This document shows positions 27,903 to 36,369 of a DNA stretch of 64,000 nt, in pieces. This stretch comes from Dermabacter vaginalis. GTDB taxonomy: Bacteria; Actinomycetota; Actinomycetes; Actinomycetales; Dermabacteraceae. The translations under genes were made by a program, and so were the position numbers. The stretch lies in contig NZ_CP012117.1 in the NCBI RefSeq assembly GCF_001678905.1, positions 1,426,001 through 1,490,000 of the forward strand, given 5' to 3'. Each line of letters begins with the position of its first letter. Within the stretch, counting starts at the first letter, position 1. The notes below the pieces were generated by a model. That model was not told the origin of the DNA. It ran no database searches and saw only the letters and a list, made by a program, of their open reading frames with translations.

Positions 27903-29440
27903 CGCGATGCGAGAAGCTTGGCAAACGAGTCGAGGCGGGCGAGGGTCGAGTCGAAGCCGAGAAGTTCCATCGACTCAAAAAGCGGCGGGCTCACGCGACG
28001 GCCCGAAATGCCGGAGCGAAGCGGCCCGAACGCAAGGCGCGGCTTGACGCCCATGCCTTCGATAATGGCCGCGCGCAGCGACGCTTCGAGTTTCTCGGTC
28101 GTGAAGTTCTCTTTACCGCCCTCGTTGATGACCTCGATCGCGCGGCGCACCACAGAAACCGGATCGTCGCCGAGCTTTTTAAGGGCGTCCTCCTCGATCA
28201 CGAGGTCGGCATCGTCGATAAACAGGAAGCGCAGCATGCCGGGGGCCTCGCCGAGGAGGTTCATGCGCGGCTGCACGAGAGGCGTGGCCTTCGCGAGAAG
28301 TGCGCGCTGTTCCTCCGTAATGGGCGTGGAAACCACGCCCTCCTTCTCAAGGTACGGGATCATGCGCTCGGTGAACTCGGCTTCGTCGAGCATGCGCATG
28401 TGGTCGGCGTTAATCGCGAGCGCCTTCTTGTAATCCACGCGGGCCGGATTCGGGTTGACGTCGGCGACGTCGAACTTCGCAACGAACTGCTCGCGCGTGA
28501 AAATGTCCTGATCACCGCTGTAGCCCCAGCCGAGAAGCGAGAGGTAGTTGATCATGCCTTCGGGCACGAAGCCTTCATCGCGGTAGAGGAAGAGGCTGGA
28601 TTCGGGATCGCGTTTCGAGAGCTTCTTGTTGCCTTCACCCATAACGTAGGGAAGGTGCGCATATTCGGGCGTGAACTTCGCGATGCCGATCTTCTTGAGC
28701 GCTTCGTACAGCACGATCTGTCGAGGCGTCGAGCTGAGGATATCTTCTCCGCGCAGAATGTGGGTGATGCCCATGAGCGCGTCATCGACCGGGTTCGTGA
28801 GCGGGTACAGTGGTTGACCGTTCGCGCGCACGACCACGTAATCGGGGGTCGAGCCGGCCTTGAAGGTGATCTCCCCGCGCACGAGATCGTTGAACGTGAT
28901 GTCGTCGTCGGGCATGCGCACGCGCCACACGGGCTCGCGGCCTTCGGCGCGGAACGCCGCTTTCTGCTCCTCGGTCAGGTCACGATCGAAGCCGTCGTAG
29001 CCCGATTCTTTGGGGCGGCCGGCCGCAATGTGGCGCTGCTGAATTTCCTCGGGAGTCGAGAACGACTCGTAAATGAACCCGCCGTCCTTGAGCTTCTGAA
29101 TGACGTCCTGGTAAATCTCGCCGCGCTGAGACTGACGGTAGGGGCCGTCCTCGCCGCCGGCATCGACGCCTTCGTCCCACGTGATACCGAGCCAGCGCAT
29201 CGCGTCGAGAAGCTGGTTGTAGCTTTCCTCGCTGTCGCGCGCTTGGTCGGTGTCTTCGATGCGGAACACGAGCTTTCCGCCCGTGCGCTTCGCGTAGGCC
29301 CAGTTAAACAGCGCGGTGCGCACCATGCCGATGTGGGGCGTGCCCGTGGGCGAGGGGCAAAAGCGCACGCGCACCTCGCTGTGGCCGCGCGTGCTATCGA
29401 GGGTGGGAAGGGTCGCGAGATCGATGTTCTCAGCGCTCAC
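27899..29440 (-). CDS. gltX: Glutamate--tRNA ligase
   Basis: A 513-aa class I aminoacyl-tRNA synthetase. The HIGH-type motif is [19 protein letters not shown] and the KMSKS-type motif is [14 protein letters not shown]; the anticodon-binding domain forms the last 170 residues. With gatCAB also encoded in the window, it is probably the non-discriminating kind that also charges tRNA-Gln; that is inference. The GTG start has a good AAAGGAG. The gene lies 51 bases after the FAH-family gene and overlaps mvaK1, placing it inside the mevalonate transcript. Confidence 0.95.
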   Translation of the reverse strand: MSAENIDLATLPTLDSTRGHSEVRVRFCPSPTGTPHIGMVRTALFNWAYAKRTGGKLVFRIEDTDQARDSEESYNQLLDAMRWLGITWDEGVDAGGEDGPYRQSQRGEIYQDVIQKLKDGGFIYESFSTPEEIQQRHIAAGRPKESGYDGFDRDLTEEQKAAFRAEGREPVWRVRMPDDDITFNDLVRGEITFKAGSTPDYVVVRANGQPLYPLTNPVDDALMGITHILRGEDILSSTPRQIVLYEALKKIGIAKFTPEYAHLPYVMGEGNKKLSKRDPESSLFLYRDEGFVPEGMINYLSLLGWGYSGDQDIFTREQFVAKFDVADVNPNPARVDYKKALAINADHMRMLDEAEFTERMIPYLEKEGVVSTPITEEQRALLAKATPLVQPRMNLLGEAPGMLRFLFIDDADLVIEEDALKKLGDDPVSVVRRAIEVINEGGKENFTTEKLEASLRAAIIEGMGVKPRLAFGPLRSGISGRRVSPPLFESMELLGFDSTLARLDSFAKLLASR

Positions 29441-29491
29441 GTGGATGTTCTCCTTTGGGAGGTTGGCGGGGCGAGTGCCCCGGTTGCGGAT

Positions 29492-30283
29492 TTAGGCCTC
29501 GAGTTCTTCGGGCGTGACGACGCGATTGGTCAGGGTGCCGAGCCCGTCGATGTCGATCTCGACGGTGTCACCAGCTTCGAGCAGGCCAACGCCCGCGGGG
29601 GTTCCGGTGAGGATGACGTCGCCGGGCAGAAGTGTGGTCGAGCGTGTAATCTCCTCGATCAGCTCGGGGATCGTGCGGAGCATCTGCGCGCTCGTGGCGT
29701 CCTGTTTGACCTCGCCGTTGACTCGCGAGCGGATGCGCGTTTGCGCGGTGTCGAGGTCAGTTTCAATCCACGGCCCGAGCGGGCACGAGGTGTCGAAGGC
29801 TTTCGCGCGGAACCACTGCGATTCTTCGCGCTGGGCGTCACGCACCGTGAGATCGTTCGCGCACGTGTACCCGAGGATGACGTCGGCAGCGCGCTCGGCG
29901 GGAACATTCTTCGCGAGGGACTTGATGACGATCGCCAGCTCAGCCTCGAAGCTCAACTCCTTCGCGTAAGAGGGATAGATCACCGGGTCGTTCGGGCCGA
30001 TGACGGACGTGTTCGGCTTGAGGAAGAGCAGAGGGGTCTCGGGCGCTTCTCCGCCCATCTCGCGCGCGTGTTCGGCATAGTTTTTGCCCACGCCAACGAC
30101 CTTGGAGCGGGGAATGACCGGAGCGAGGAGGCGAACATCCTCGAGCGGGAGGATCGTACCGTTCGGCTGGATCTGCGTGTAGAGCGGGTCTCCCGTAATC
30201 CCGTACACCATGTCCACGCCATCTTTTTCTTGGACGATACCGAACATCGGGTTCGAGCCGGTGGTGAATCGTGCAATGCGCAT
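29492..30283 (-). CDS. Fumarylacetoacetate hydrolase (FAH) family protein
   Basis: A 263-aa FAH-fold hydrolase/isomerase. The first 60 residues form the usual N-terminal domain; the catalytic domain carries VGVGKNYAEHAREMG, FLKPNTSVIGPNDPVIYP, the metal-binding Glu pair in LSFEAELAIVI, and TGTPAGVG. Family members include 2-hydroxyhepta-2,4-diene-dioate isomerases, acylpyruvate hydrolases and oxaloacetate decarboxylases, and the substrate cannot be told apart here. It is the first gene of the gltX-mevalonate run and may carry the operon promoter upstream (a TACTAGACT segment lies just before the start). The same gene pair (FAH-gltX) recurs in actinobacteria. Confidence 0.85.
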   Translation of the reverse strand: MRIARFTTGSNPMFGIVQEKDGVDMVYGITGDPLYTQIQPNGTILPLEDVRLLAPVIPRSKVVGVGKNYAEHAREMGGEAPETPLLFLKPNTSVIGPNDPVIYPSYAKELSFEAELAIVIKSLAKNVPAERAADVILGYTCANDLTVRDAQREESQWFRAKAFDTSCPLGPWIETDLDTAQTRIRSRVNGEVKQDATSAQMLRTIPELIEEITRSTTLLPGDVILTGTPAGVGLLEAGDTVEIDIDGLGTLTNRVVTPEELEA

Positions 30284-30418
30284 GTCTCCAGTCTAGTAGG
30301 GCCGTTCGGCCCTCACCGGTGCGCTGCCTATGCCCTTGACCACCCCTCACCCTTTCTTCACATTCGCCGCCCGCGAGCGCGGCCCGGCTCACGTGCACAT
30401 GGCACGTAGGCTTGTGGG

Positions 30419-31414
30419 GTGCCCCATTCTTCACTGGTATTGGATTCGACCCCCGCCCCCGGCGGCCTCGCGACCCTCATGTCTGCGTCGGAGGTGACGC
30501 GTGCACGCGAGGCTCATGAGAACCGCGCCGACGCCCTGAGCGCCCCGCACCGCGAGCGCAAGGCGCGGGGTAAAAAGCATCCGATCGAGGATTTTCTGCA
30601 CACGTACTACCCCTTTAGTCCGGGACAGCTTCGGCGGTGGCACCCGGGCTGGCACGTCGGTTACGACGCCGCGGCGGATGAGGAGCTTCGGGGGCGCGGG
30701 GATGTGGACTCCGACGGCACTCGGCACTGGTATCGCGATCTTAAGGATTCGTCGAGTGGGGCGCCAAGCGGCGTGCGGGTGGCGGATCTCGAGCGTTTTG
30801 TGCGTGAGCGCGGCGATGCTGCCTATTGGATTCATCGCCTACTCACGAATTCGAGTTTCGCTGAGAAGCCGGGAAATTTCTCGTGCTTTGGGCTTCATGA
30901 GTGGGCGATGGTGTATCGGCTCGGGCGGGGCGAAAGACGCCACGAGTCACTCCCCTTGCGCCTCAGCGCCGAGGAAACGAACCGCGTCGTCGAGGAGAAC
31001 CGTCTCGTGTGTTCACATATCGATGCCTTTCGCTTCTTCACGCCTGAAGCGGCTCCGCTCAATGCTTCGCATCCCACACGGGAGACTCAGCCGATGAGGG
31101 ATGATCCCGCATGTCTCCACGTAGGGATGGACCTCTACAAGTGGTCGATGAAGCTTGCGCCCCTGCTTCCAAGCGACATCGTGCTCGATTGCTTCGAGCA
31201 CGCCCTCAATCTGCGCATCCTCGACATGGAGGCTTCCCCGTACGACTGCCGAGGTTACGGGTACGGGGTCGTGCCGATCGAAACCGATGAGGGGAAGGAG
31301 GAGTATGTGCGGCGTCAGCGAGCGCTCGCCGTTCGCTCCGAGGAGTTACGCACGCGCATCCTCGCGGTCCTGGATCCGCTCGCCTCCATGTTTGCCGACG
31401 TCGCTCGTCACTGA
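30419..31414 (+). CDS. Conserved actinobacterial protein often labelled 3-methyladenine DNA glycosylase
   Basis: A 331-aa cytosolic protein. I recognise the HPIEDFLHTYYPFSPGQLRRWHPGW segment (residues 56-80, given here in part), which occurs in an actinobacterial family widely annotated as 3-methyladenine DNA glycosylase. No helix-hairpin-helix motif, no AlkA/Tag catalytic Asp context and no iron-sulfur cluster motif can be seen, so that label looks doubtful. Conserved-looking blocks are NFSCFGLHEWAMVYR, CLHVGMDLYKWSMKL and YDCRGYGYGVVPIET; several His, Asp and Cys residues in these could bind a ligand or metal. The start is GTG without a clear ribosome site; an ATG at 30479 is the alternative. 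Confidence 0.7.
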   Translation: MPHSSLVLDSTPAPGGLATLMSASEVTRAREAHENRADALSAPHRERKARGKKHPIEDFLHTYYPFSPGQLRRWHPGWHVGYDAAADEELRGRGDVDSDGTRHWYRDLKDSSSGAPSGVRVADLERFVRERGDAAYWIHRLLTNSSFAEKPGNFSCFGLHEWAMVYRLGRGERRHESLPLRLSAEETNRVVEENRLVCSHIDAFRFFTPEAAPLNASHPTRETQPMRDDPACLHVGMDLYKWSMKLAPLLPSDIVLDCFEHALNLRILDMEASPYDCRGYGYGVVPIETDEGKEEYVRRQRALAVRSEELRTRILAVLDPLASMFADVARH

Positions 31415-31506
31415 CATCAAAATCGCGCTAGGTCATCGATGTACCGCGACTCGGACACCCCGCAACAAACGTCATTTTTCTGAGCGGAAGCGGGCACAAT
31501 AGTGTC

Positions 31507-32340
31507 ATGCCCCCTTCGCCCCCCTCACCGAAGTCCCCACACGCCGAGGCAAGGCGCGTGCGCGTCGCGACCTTCAATATTCATCACGGCGCGAATTCCA
31601 GAAACGTCCTCAACCTGGAATCGACGGCACATGCCCTCGAGGCGCTTGAAGCTGATGTCATCGGCTTGCAGGAGGTCGATCGCTTCTTCGGTACACGCTC
31701 GGATTTCGTGGATCAGGCGGCCTGGCTCGCGGATCGGCTCGATATGCACGCCCAGTTCGCACCCACGATTGATCTGGATCCCTCGCGGCGCTCCGTCGAG
31801 CGGGTAGGGATCAGTACACGTCGCCAGTACGGGGTCGCGGTGCTCTCGCGCTTCCCGATTCTCGAGTCACACATGGCGCGTCTGCCCGAGAACCGCCTGA
31901 TTGAGCGCCGCGCGGTGCTCCGAGCCCGGATCGACGCGGATGGGGTGCCGTTTGCGTTTTCGGTGACCCACCTTGCGCTCGGTCCCGCGAAGTCTCGGCG
32001 CGCGCAGTTTCGGGCCGCGCGCGAGGTGGCCTTCGCGGGCGAGGAGCCGGCGGTCCTCGTTGGCGACCTCAATGCCGCGCCTTCGCAAGTGCGCGATTAC
32101 GCGGTTTTCACGAAGGGCCTCATCGATGTGTGGGCCGCGAAGCACCGTTTCCCCCTTGCCAAGCGCCTGCTTGGCCGCACGAATCCGGTGCTCCCTATCC
32201 CCATGAGGCGAATCGATTACATTCTCGCGAGCCGCTCCATCCGGCCGATCTCGGCCAAGACCCATCGCACGCACGCCTCGGATCACCTACCGGTGGTGGC
32301 CGAACTCGAGATCCCTCACGCAGATCCAGCTACGAAGTAG
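31507..32340 (+). CDS. Endonuclease/exonuclease/phosphatase (EEP) family protein
   Basis: A 277-aa metal-dependent phosphohydrolase. The EEP signatures are in order: VATFNIHHGANSRN, VIGLQEVDRFF (catalytic Glu), YGVAVLSRFPI, FSVTHLALGPAKSRRAQ, VLVGDLNAAPSQ and SDHLPVVAELE. No signal peptide is apparent. Substrates in the family range from DNA to phospholipids and inositol phosphates; the short form with this motif set is common in actinobacteria without a defined role. It is followed by the helicase gene after 34 bases, possibly co-transcribed. Confidence 0.85.
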   Translation: MPPSPPSPKSPHAEARRVRVATFNIHHGANSRNVLNLESTAHALEALEADVIGLQEVDRFFGTRSDFVDQAAWLADRLDMHAQFAPTIDLDPSRRSVERVGISTRRQYGVAVLSRFPILESHMARLPENRLIERRAVLRARIDADGVPFAFSVTHLALGPAKSRRAQFRAAREVAFAGEEPAVLVGDLNAAPSQVRDYAVFTKGLIDVWAAKHRFPLAKRLLGRTNPVLPIPMRRIDYILASRSIRPISAKTHRTHASDHLPVVAELEIPHADPATK

Positions 32341-32374
32341 CGGCTGGCCCTGCCAGGGCTGCCACAATGGAGGC

Positions 32375-34930
32375 ATGCCACTTCTTCACGATTTTCTCCC
32401 CCAGGACTCGAGCGAAGACGCGATCGCCCAGGGCTTTATCGCTGCGCAAGCCGAGGTAGGCCGCACACTCTACCCCCACCAGGAAGAGGCGCTTCTCGCG
32501 ATCGCCGCGGGTGATCACGTCATTGCCGCCACCCCTACCGGTTCGGGAAAGACGACGATTGCGTACGCGGCTCTCTTTGCGGCGATGGCGCGTGGAGAGA
32601 AGGCGTACTACACGGCCCCCATCAAGGCGCTTGTGAGCGAGAAGTTCTTCGAGATTGTCTCGATGTTTGGGGCGGAATCCGTGGGGATGATGACGGGCGA
32701 TTCTTCCGTCAATCACGAGGCTCCCATCATCGTGTGTACCGCGGAAATTCTCGCGAACCACGCCCTTCGCGACGGTGAGACGAGCGACATCGGTCTCGTC
32801 GTCATGGACGAGTTTCATTTCTACGACGATGCGCAGCGCGGTTGGGCCTGGCAGGTTCCCCTGATCGAACTCCCCCGCACACAGTTCGTTCTGATGAGCG
32901 CGACTCTCGGCGATGTGAGCTTCTTCGAGAAGGATCTCGCCGAGCGCACTGGCCGAAGCGTGAGCACGATCGCGGATGCTGAGCGTCCCGTTCCGCTCGA
33001 TTTTCGCTGGGCAACCACCGATCTTCCCGACACGATTAAAGAGATCCTCGACAACCGCGACGCACCCGTTTACATCGTCCATTTCACGCAAAAAGACGCC
33101 CTCGAGCAGGCGCAGCATCTCCTCGGCACGAAGATTCTTACGCGCGAGGAAAAGGACAAGATCCGCGAGCTCATCGGTGATTTCCGCTTTTCACGAGGCT
33201 TCGGCTCGATTCTCTCGAAGCTCGTGCGCGAGGGCATCGGCGTGCACCACGCCGGCATGCTCCCCAAATACCGCCGTCTCGTCGAACGCCTCGCCCAATC
33301 GGGCCTGCTCAAGGTCATCGCGGGCACCGACACTCTCGGCGTAGGCATCAACGTTCCCATTCGCACGGTGCTGATGACGGGGCTTGCGAAGTTTGACGGT
33401 CGCCGCCAGCGACTTCTCAATACGCGCGAGTTCCTCCAGATCGCTGGCCGCGCCGGTCGAGCGGGCTACGACACCGTGGGCCACGTTGTCGTCCAGGCAC
33501 CCGAATGGGCCGTCGAATTCGAAAAGGAGAAGGAGCGCTTCGCCAAGCGGGCCGAAAGTGGCGCGAAGCCGAACAGCGCGAAGAAAAAGCGGCGCGAGCC
33601 AAAAATGCGGATTCCCGAGGGGAGGGTGAACTGGACCGAGGAGAACCTGAGGAAGCTTAGTGAAGAGCAACCGTCGGAACTTAAACCGCACATGACGATG
33701 ACGAGCGCGATCCTCCTCGCGCTGATCTCCCGCCCGGGTAGCGCCCTTAAAGCCGCCCAGCACCTCATCGACGAAAGCCACCAGACCCGCACCCAAAAAT
33801 TCGCACTCAAGCGCCGCGCCCTCGAACTTTTCCGAGGTCTCAAAGAGGCAGAAATCATCACGGTGCGAGAGGAGCCGGATCACCTTGGCCGCACCGTGAC
33901 GCTCGTGGACGACCTCCAGTGGGACTTCCAAATGAACCAGCCTCTCGCGGCGTTCGCGATCGCGGCCCTCGACATCCTCGACGAGGACTCCCCAACCCTC
34001 ACAATGGACTCGGTGTCGATCATCGAAGCGATCCTCGAAGACCCGTTCCAGATTCTCCTCGCACAACAAAATGCCGCAAAGAGCGCGCTGCTTGCCGAAC
34101 TCAAGGCCGACGGCGTCGAATACACCGAGCGCATGGCGCGCCTCGACGAAGTCACGTGGCCAAAACCCCTCGAGGAGGAGCTCACCGCCGCGCTCGAGAT
34201 TTACGCGAGAAACCGCCCGTGGATCAATGTGCACGACCTCTCCCCCAAGAAAATCGTGCGCGAGTTCTACGAAACGGGCGCAACGTTCAGCGAATTCGTC
34301 TCGCGCTACAAGCTCATGCGCTCCGAGGGCATCGTGCTGAGGTACCTTTCCGACGCCTACCAGGCCCTCCGGCGCACGCTCCCCGTTGAGCTCCGCACCG
34401 ACGAGCTCGAGGACGTGATCGAGTGGCTCGGCGTGCTCGTGCGGGGTGTAGATTCCTCGTTGCTTGACGAGTGGGAGGCACTGTCGAACCCCGAGGACAC
34501 TGGCGACGCGGCCAGCGAGGTACGCCCCGATTCACCCCGAGCGTTGAGCGCGCAAACGAAAGTGCTCACGCAAATGGTGCGCGCAGCCATGTGGCGCCGA
34601 GTCGAGGATTTCGCGTTCGAGCGTGAAGAACAGCTCGGCGAGCTCGATAGCGAAAGTGGCTGGAACGCCGACCGCTGGGGAGAAGCCATGGACGACTTCT
34701 ACGACGCCCACGACCACGTTGTCATCGAGGACTACGCCCGTAAGAGCCAATACCTCCGCATCGAGCACGAATCGAGGCGCTGGCTCGTGACCCAAACGAT
34801 CGTGGATCCCGAGGGAGACAACGACTTCGTCATGCAAGCGATCATCGATCTCGAGAAGACCGATGAGGAGGGCGAGCTCGCCCTCACGCTCGAATACGTG
34901 GGTGACCTCGTGAAAGCGCCGTGGCGGTGA
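32375..34930 (+). CDS. DEAD/DEAH-box RNA helicase, Ski2/Mtr4-like with DUF3516
   Basis: An 851-aa superfamily 2 helicase. Motifs: Walker A AATPTGSGKTTIAYAALF, DEFH box VVMDEFHFYDD, SAT motif VLMSATLGDVSFF, then VHHAGMLPKYRRLVERLA, GTDTLGVGINVPIRTVL and QIAGRAGRAGYDTVGHV. The second half (from about residue 410) is the DUF3516-type C-terminal region found in actinobacterial relatives, mostly helical and acidic. The Ski2-like family unwinds structured RNA; the substrate is not known here. The GTG start of the following EIIA gene overlaps its stop, so the two are translationally coupled. Confidence 0.92.
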   Translation: MPLLHDFLPQDSSEDAIAQGFIAAQAEVGRTLYPHQEEALLAIAAGDHVIAATPTGSGKTTIAYAALFAAMARGEKAYYTAPIKALVSEKFFEIVSMFGAESVGMMTGDSSVNHEAPIIVCTAEILANHALRDGETSDIGLVVMDEFHFYDDAQRGWAWQVPLIELPRTQFVLMSATLGDVSFFEKDLAERTGRSVSTIADAERPVPLDFRWATTDLPDTIKEILDNRDAPVYIVHFTQKDALEQAQHLLGTKILTREEKDKIRELIGDFRFSRGFGSILSKLVREGIGVHHAGMLPKYRRLVERLAQSGLLKVIAGTDTLGVGINVPIRTVLMTGLAKFDGRRQRLLNTREFLQIAGRAGRAGYDTVGHVVVQAPEWAVEFEKEKERFAKRAESGAKPNSAKKKRREPKMRIPEGRVNWTEENLRKLSEEQPSELKPHMTMTSAILLALISRPGSALKAAQHLIDESHQTRTQKFALKRRALELFRGLKEAEIITVREEPDHLGRTVTLVDDLQWDFQMNQPLAAFAIAALDILDEDSPTLTMDSVSIIEAILEDPFQILLAQQNAAKSALLAELKADGVEYTERMARLDEVTWPKPLEEELTAALEIYARNRPWINVHDLSPKKIVREFYETGATFSEFVSRYKLMRSEGIVLRYLSDAYQALRRTLPVELRTDELEDVIEWLGVLVRGVDSSLLDEWEALSNPEDTGDAASEVRPDSPRALSAQTKVLTQMVRAAMWRRVEDFAFEREEQLGELDSESGWNADRWGEAMDDFYDAHDHVVIEDYARKSQYLRIEHESRRWLVTQTIVDPEGDNDFVMQAIIDLEKTDEEGELALTLEYVGDLVKAPWR

Positions 34931-35445
34931 ACACCCCCGTGATCTTCGTGCTCGATGTGCCGAGTGTCGAGTGCACGGATTTTGCCTCGCTCGCGCGCGC
35001 TGTCGCCGCGCGCCTTGAGGCGAGCGGCTGCGTCAAAGCCTCCTGGCGCGAGGCCGTGATCCTCCGCGAAGAGCGCTTCCCCACCGGGCTCCCGCTCGAG
35101 CCTCCCGCGGCGATCCCTCACGCTGACGGTGAGCACACGCTCGCGGACGCCTTCGTCATCGCCCGGCTTGCCGAGCCGCTCGCGTTTGGTGCGATGGGAG
35201 ATTCCGACGCCGGAGCGCTCCAGGTGCGCCTCGCCGTCTTTATCGTTGCCTGCGACGGGATGGCCCAGGTCGAGGCACTCGAAAGGCTCCTCAGCATCCT
35301 TGGTGACGGCGCGCGGCGCGAAAGGCTCGAAGCCGGCTCGGCCGAGAACGCACGGCGGTCCTTCGAAGCGATGCTCGAACAACTCGGCGCACTCACCACA
35401 GCCCCCGACACCCCCCCACACTCGCAAAAACCGGGACAGACCTGA
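34927..35445 (+). CDS. Stand-alone PTS EIIA protein, galactitol/fructose type
   Basis: A 172-aa PTS EIIA-type-2 domain with no EIIB or EIIC nearby. The REERFPTGLPLEPPAAIPHA segment carries the predicted phosphohistidine in AIPHAD, as in GatA-like proteins, and MEALERLLSILGD-like text closes the domain. Two GTG codons are possible; the one at 34927 gives a GTGA overlap with the helicase stop. The last 20 residues are Pro/Thr-rich and run to the edge of the accessory region. As no transporter is adjacent, a regulatory role (phosphate-dependent control of a partner) is a reasonable inference. All visible host codon habits (CTC, GCG, GAG) are kept. Confidence 0.8.
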   Translation: MNTPVIFVLDVPSVECTDFASLARAVAARLEASGCVKASWREAVILREERFPTGLPLEPPAAIPHADGEHTLADAFVIARLAEPLAFGAMGDSDAGALQVRLAVFIVACDGMAQVEALERLLSILGDGARRERLEAGSAENARRSFEAMLEQLGALTTAPDTPPHSQKPGQT

Positions 35446-35483
35446 TCCTTCAAGCCAAAGCCAATCGTGAACGCGCTCAGCGC

Positions 35484-36191
35484 GTGCGCGCCCTCTCCGA
35501 CGAGCTCGACGGCCTCAGCGTCGAAGAACTCGAACGCCACGACCCGTCCTACATCCAAGGCGTCCGCGTCCTCTACGACGCAGCAGGCACCCCACAACGC
35601 GACGAAACAGCCTTCCGCCACGCCCTCAAAACCGCACACCGCGCCCACAAACGCGGCCAACGCCTCAAAGACAACCTCATCATCGACGCCTACGAACACG
35701 CCTACCGCATCGCCCAAGCCCAAGACACCCTAGGCCGCCCCGACGAAATGCCACCCATGCGCGACCGCCTCACCATGGCCCGCCGCGTCCGCGCCTACGC
35801 CACCACCAACAAGACCGCTAAAGAGGCCGGAACAGGCCTCAGGCCCACCCAGCACGTCACCCCCGCCGAACGCAGCGCACTACGCACCTTCGGCTCACGC
35901 GGCGGCAAAAAATCCGCACAACGCTGGACCGACCCCACCCAAACCGAGTACCACACCAACGCCCGCAAACCCCTCGAAGCCGCAAACAAACGCCGAGCGG
36001 CACGAGGAGCAACCACCCGAGCAAGGGTCGCTCTCTTCGTTAGCCAGCAGTTTGCTGAAACAGGTCAGTACCCGACTATTAGCGAAATCATGGACGAAGT
36101 GGGGGTCTCCCGTAGGACGGTTCAGAACGCTCTCAAATCCTCCGGCATCGCGCTTCCAGGGGGACGCCCTAGAAAGGGTGCAATGCCGTAA
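35484..36191 (+). CDS. Plasmid-replication-like HTH protein, copy A (probably 5'-truncated)
   Basis: A 235-aa basic protein. The N-terminal 110 residues are helical and rich in Arg/Ala; GSRGGKKSAQRWTDP near residue 140 is followed by a C-terminal HTH (ISEIMDEVGVSRRTVQNALK). The layout recalls the C-terminal end of an actinobacterial theta-plasmid RepA joined to a RepB-like DNA-binding domain; I hold this as inference. The frame stays open upstream of the GTG start into the end of the EIIA gene and reads plausible coding text (LILQAKANRERAQR) from about 35445, and there is no ribosome site, so the true 5' part is probably lost. Codon use (GAA, AAA, CAA, CTC) is unlike the host genes. Confidence 0.5.
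   Translation: MRALSDELDGLSVEELERHDPSYIQGVRVLYDAAGTPQRDETAFRHALKTAHRAHKRGQRLKDNLIIDAYEHAYRIAQAQDTLGRPDEMPPMRDRLTMARRVRAYATTNKTAKEAGTGLRPTQHVTPAERSALRTFGSRGGKKSAQRWTDPTQTEYHTNARKPLEAANKRRAARGATTRARVALFVSQQFAETGQYPTISEIMDEVGVSRRTVQNALKSSGIALPGGRPRKGAMP
35804..35998 (+). repeat. Direct repeat DR1, copy A
   Basis: A 195-bp block inside copy A. By hand alignment it differs at about 12 positions (about 94% identity) from 39408-39602, with a central stretch of roughly 70 identical bases. Outside the block on both sides identity drops sharply. Confidence 0.9.
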
Positions 36192-36234
36192 GCATAGAAC
36201 GGTTCCCCCTCCGTTAGGAGGGCACATGGCTTCC
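36185..36234 (+). repeat. Direct repeat DR2, copy A
   Basis: Fifty bases at the 3' end of copy A, matching 39798-39849. The first 28 bases are identical, the middle 9-11 differ, and the last 13 (GCACATGGCTTCC) are identical again. It covers the copy A stop codon. Confidence 0.9.
36207..36222 (+). promoter_or_regulatory. Hairpin covering a Shine-Dalgarno-like AGGAGG
   Basis: CCCTCC-GTTA-GGAGGG, a perfect 6-bp stem, hides AGGAGG which lies four bases before ATG 36226. It could control translation of a short peptide, or act as a weak terminator of copy A. The equivalent place in the DR2 copy at 39826-39836 has lost this pairing. Confidence 0.35.
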
Positions 36235-36282
36235 AGTCTTTTCACCCCCGCAACCCCCGCCTCTCCAGCCACGTGTTTGTAA
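36226..36282 (+). CDS. Possible 18-residue peptide downstream of copy A
   Basis: ATG 36226 after AGGAGG encodes MASSLFTPATPASPATCL. In the DR2 copy B the same position starts MASPLLHTPPPRAS, so the N-terminal pattern MAS-L-TP is shared. It may be the truncated beginning of a plasmid gene rather than a real peptide. Function unknown. Confidence 0.2.
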   Translation: MASSLFTPATPASPATCL

Positions 36283-36369
36283 CTGTTCCAGGGGTTTCAT
36301 GAGGCCACCTTCGGGCGCTGTTAACGGTTGCTTGTTTGCGTGACGGGTTGCTGGTCCGCTGCGGCCCGC

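Noticed and set aside
28400-30409. Long open frame on the strand opposite gltX and the FAH gene
   Set aside because: High GC keeps antisense frames open; gltX and FAH motifs fix the coding strand. The same applies to the long frames opposite ilvB (45484-47217), the symporters (50995-52944) and gatB (52910-54631).
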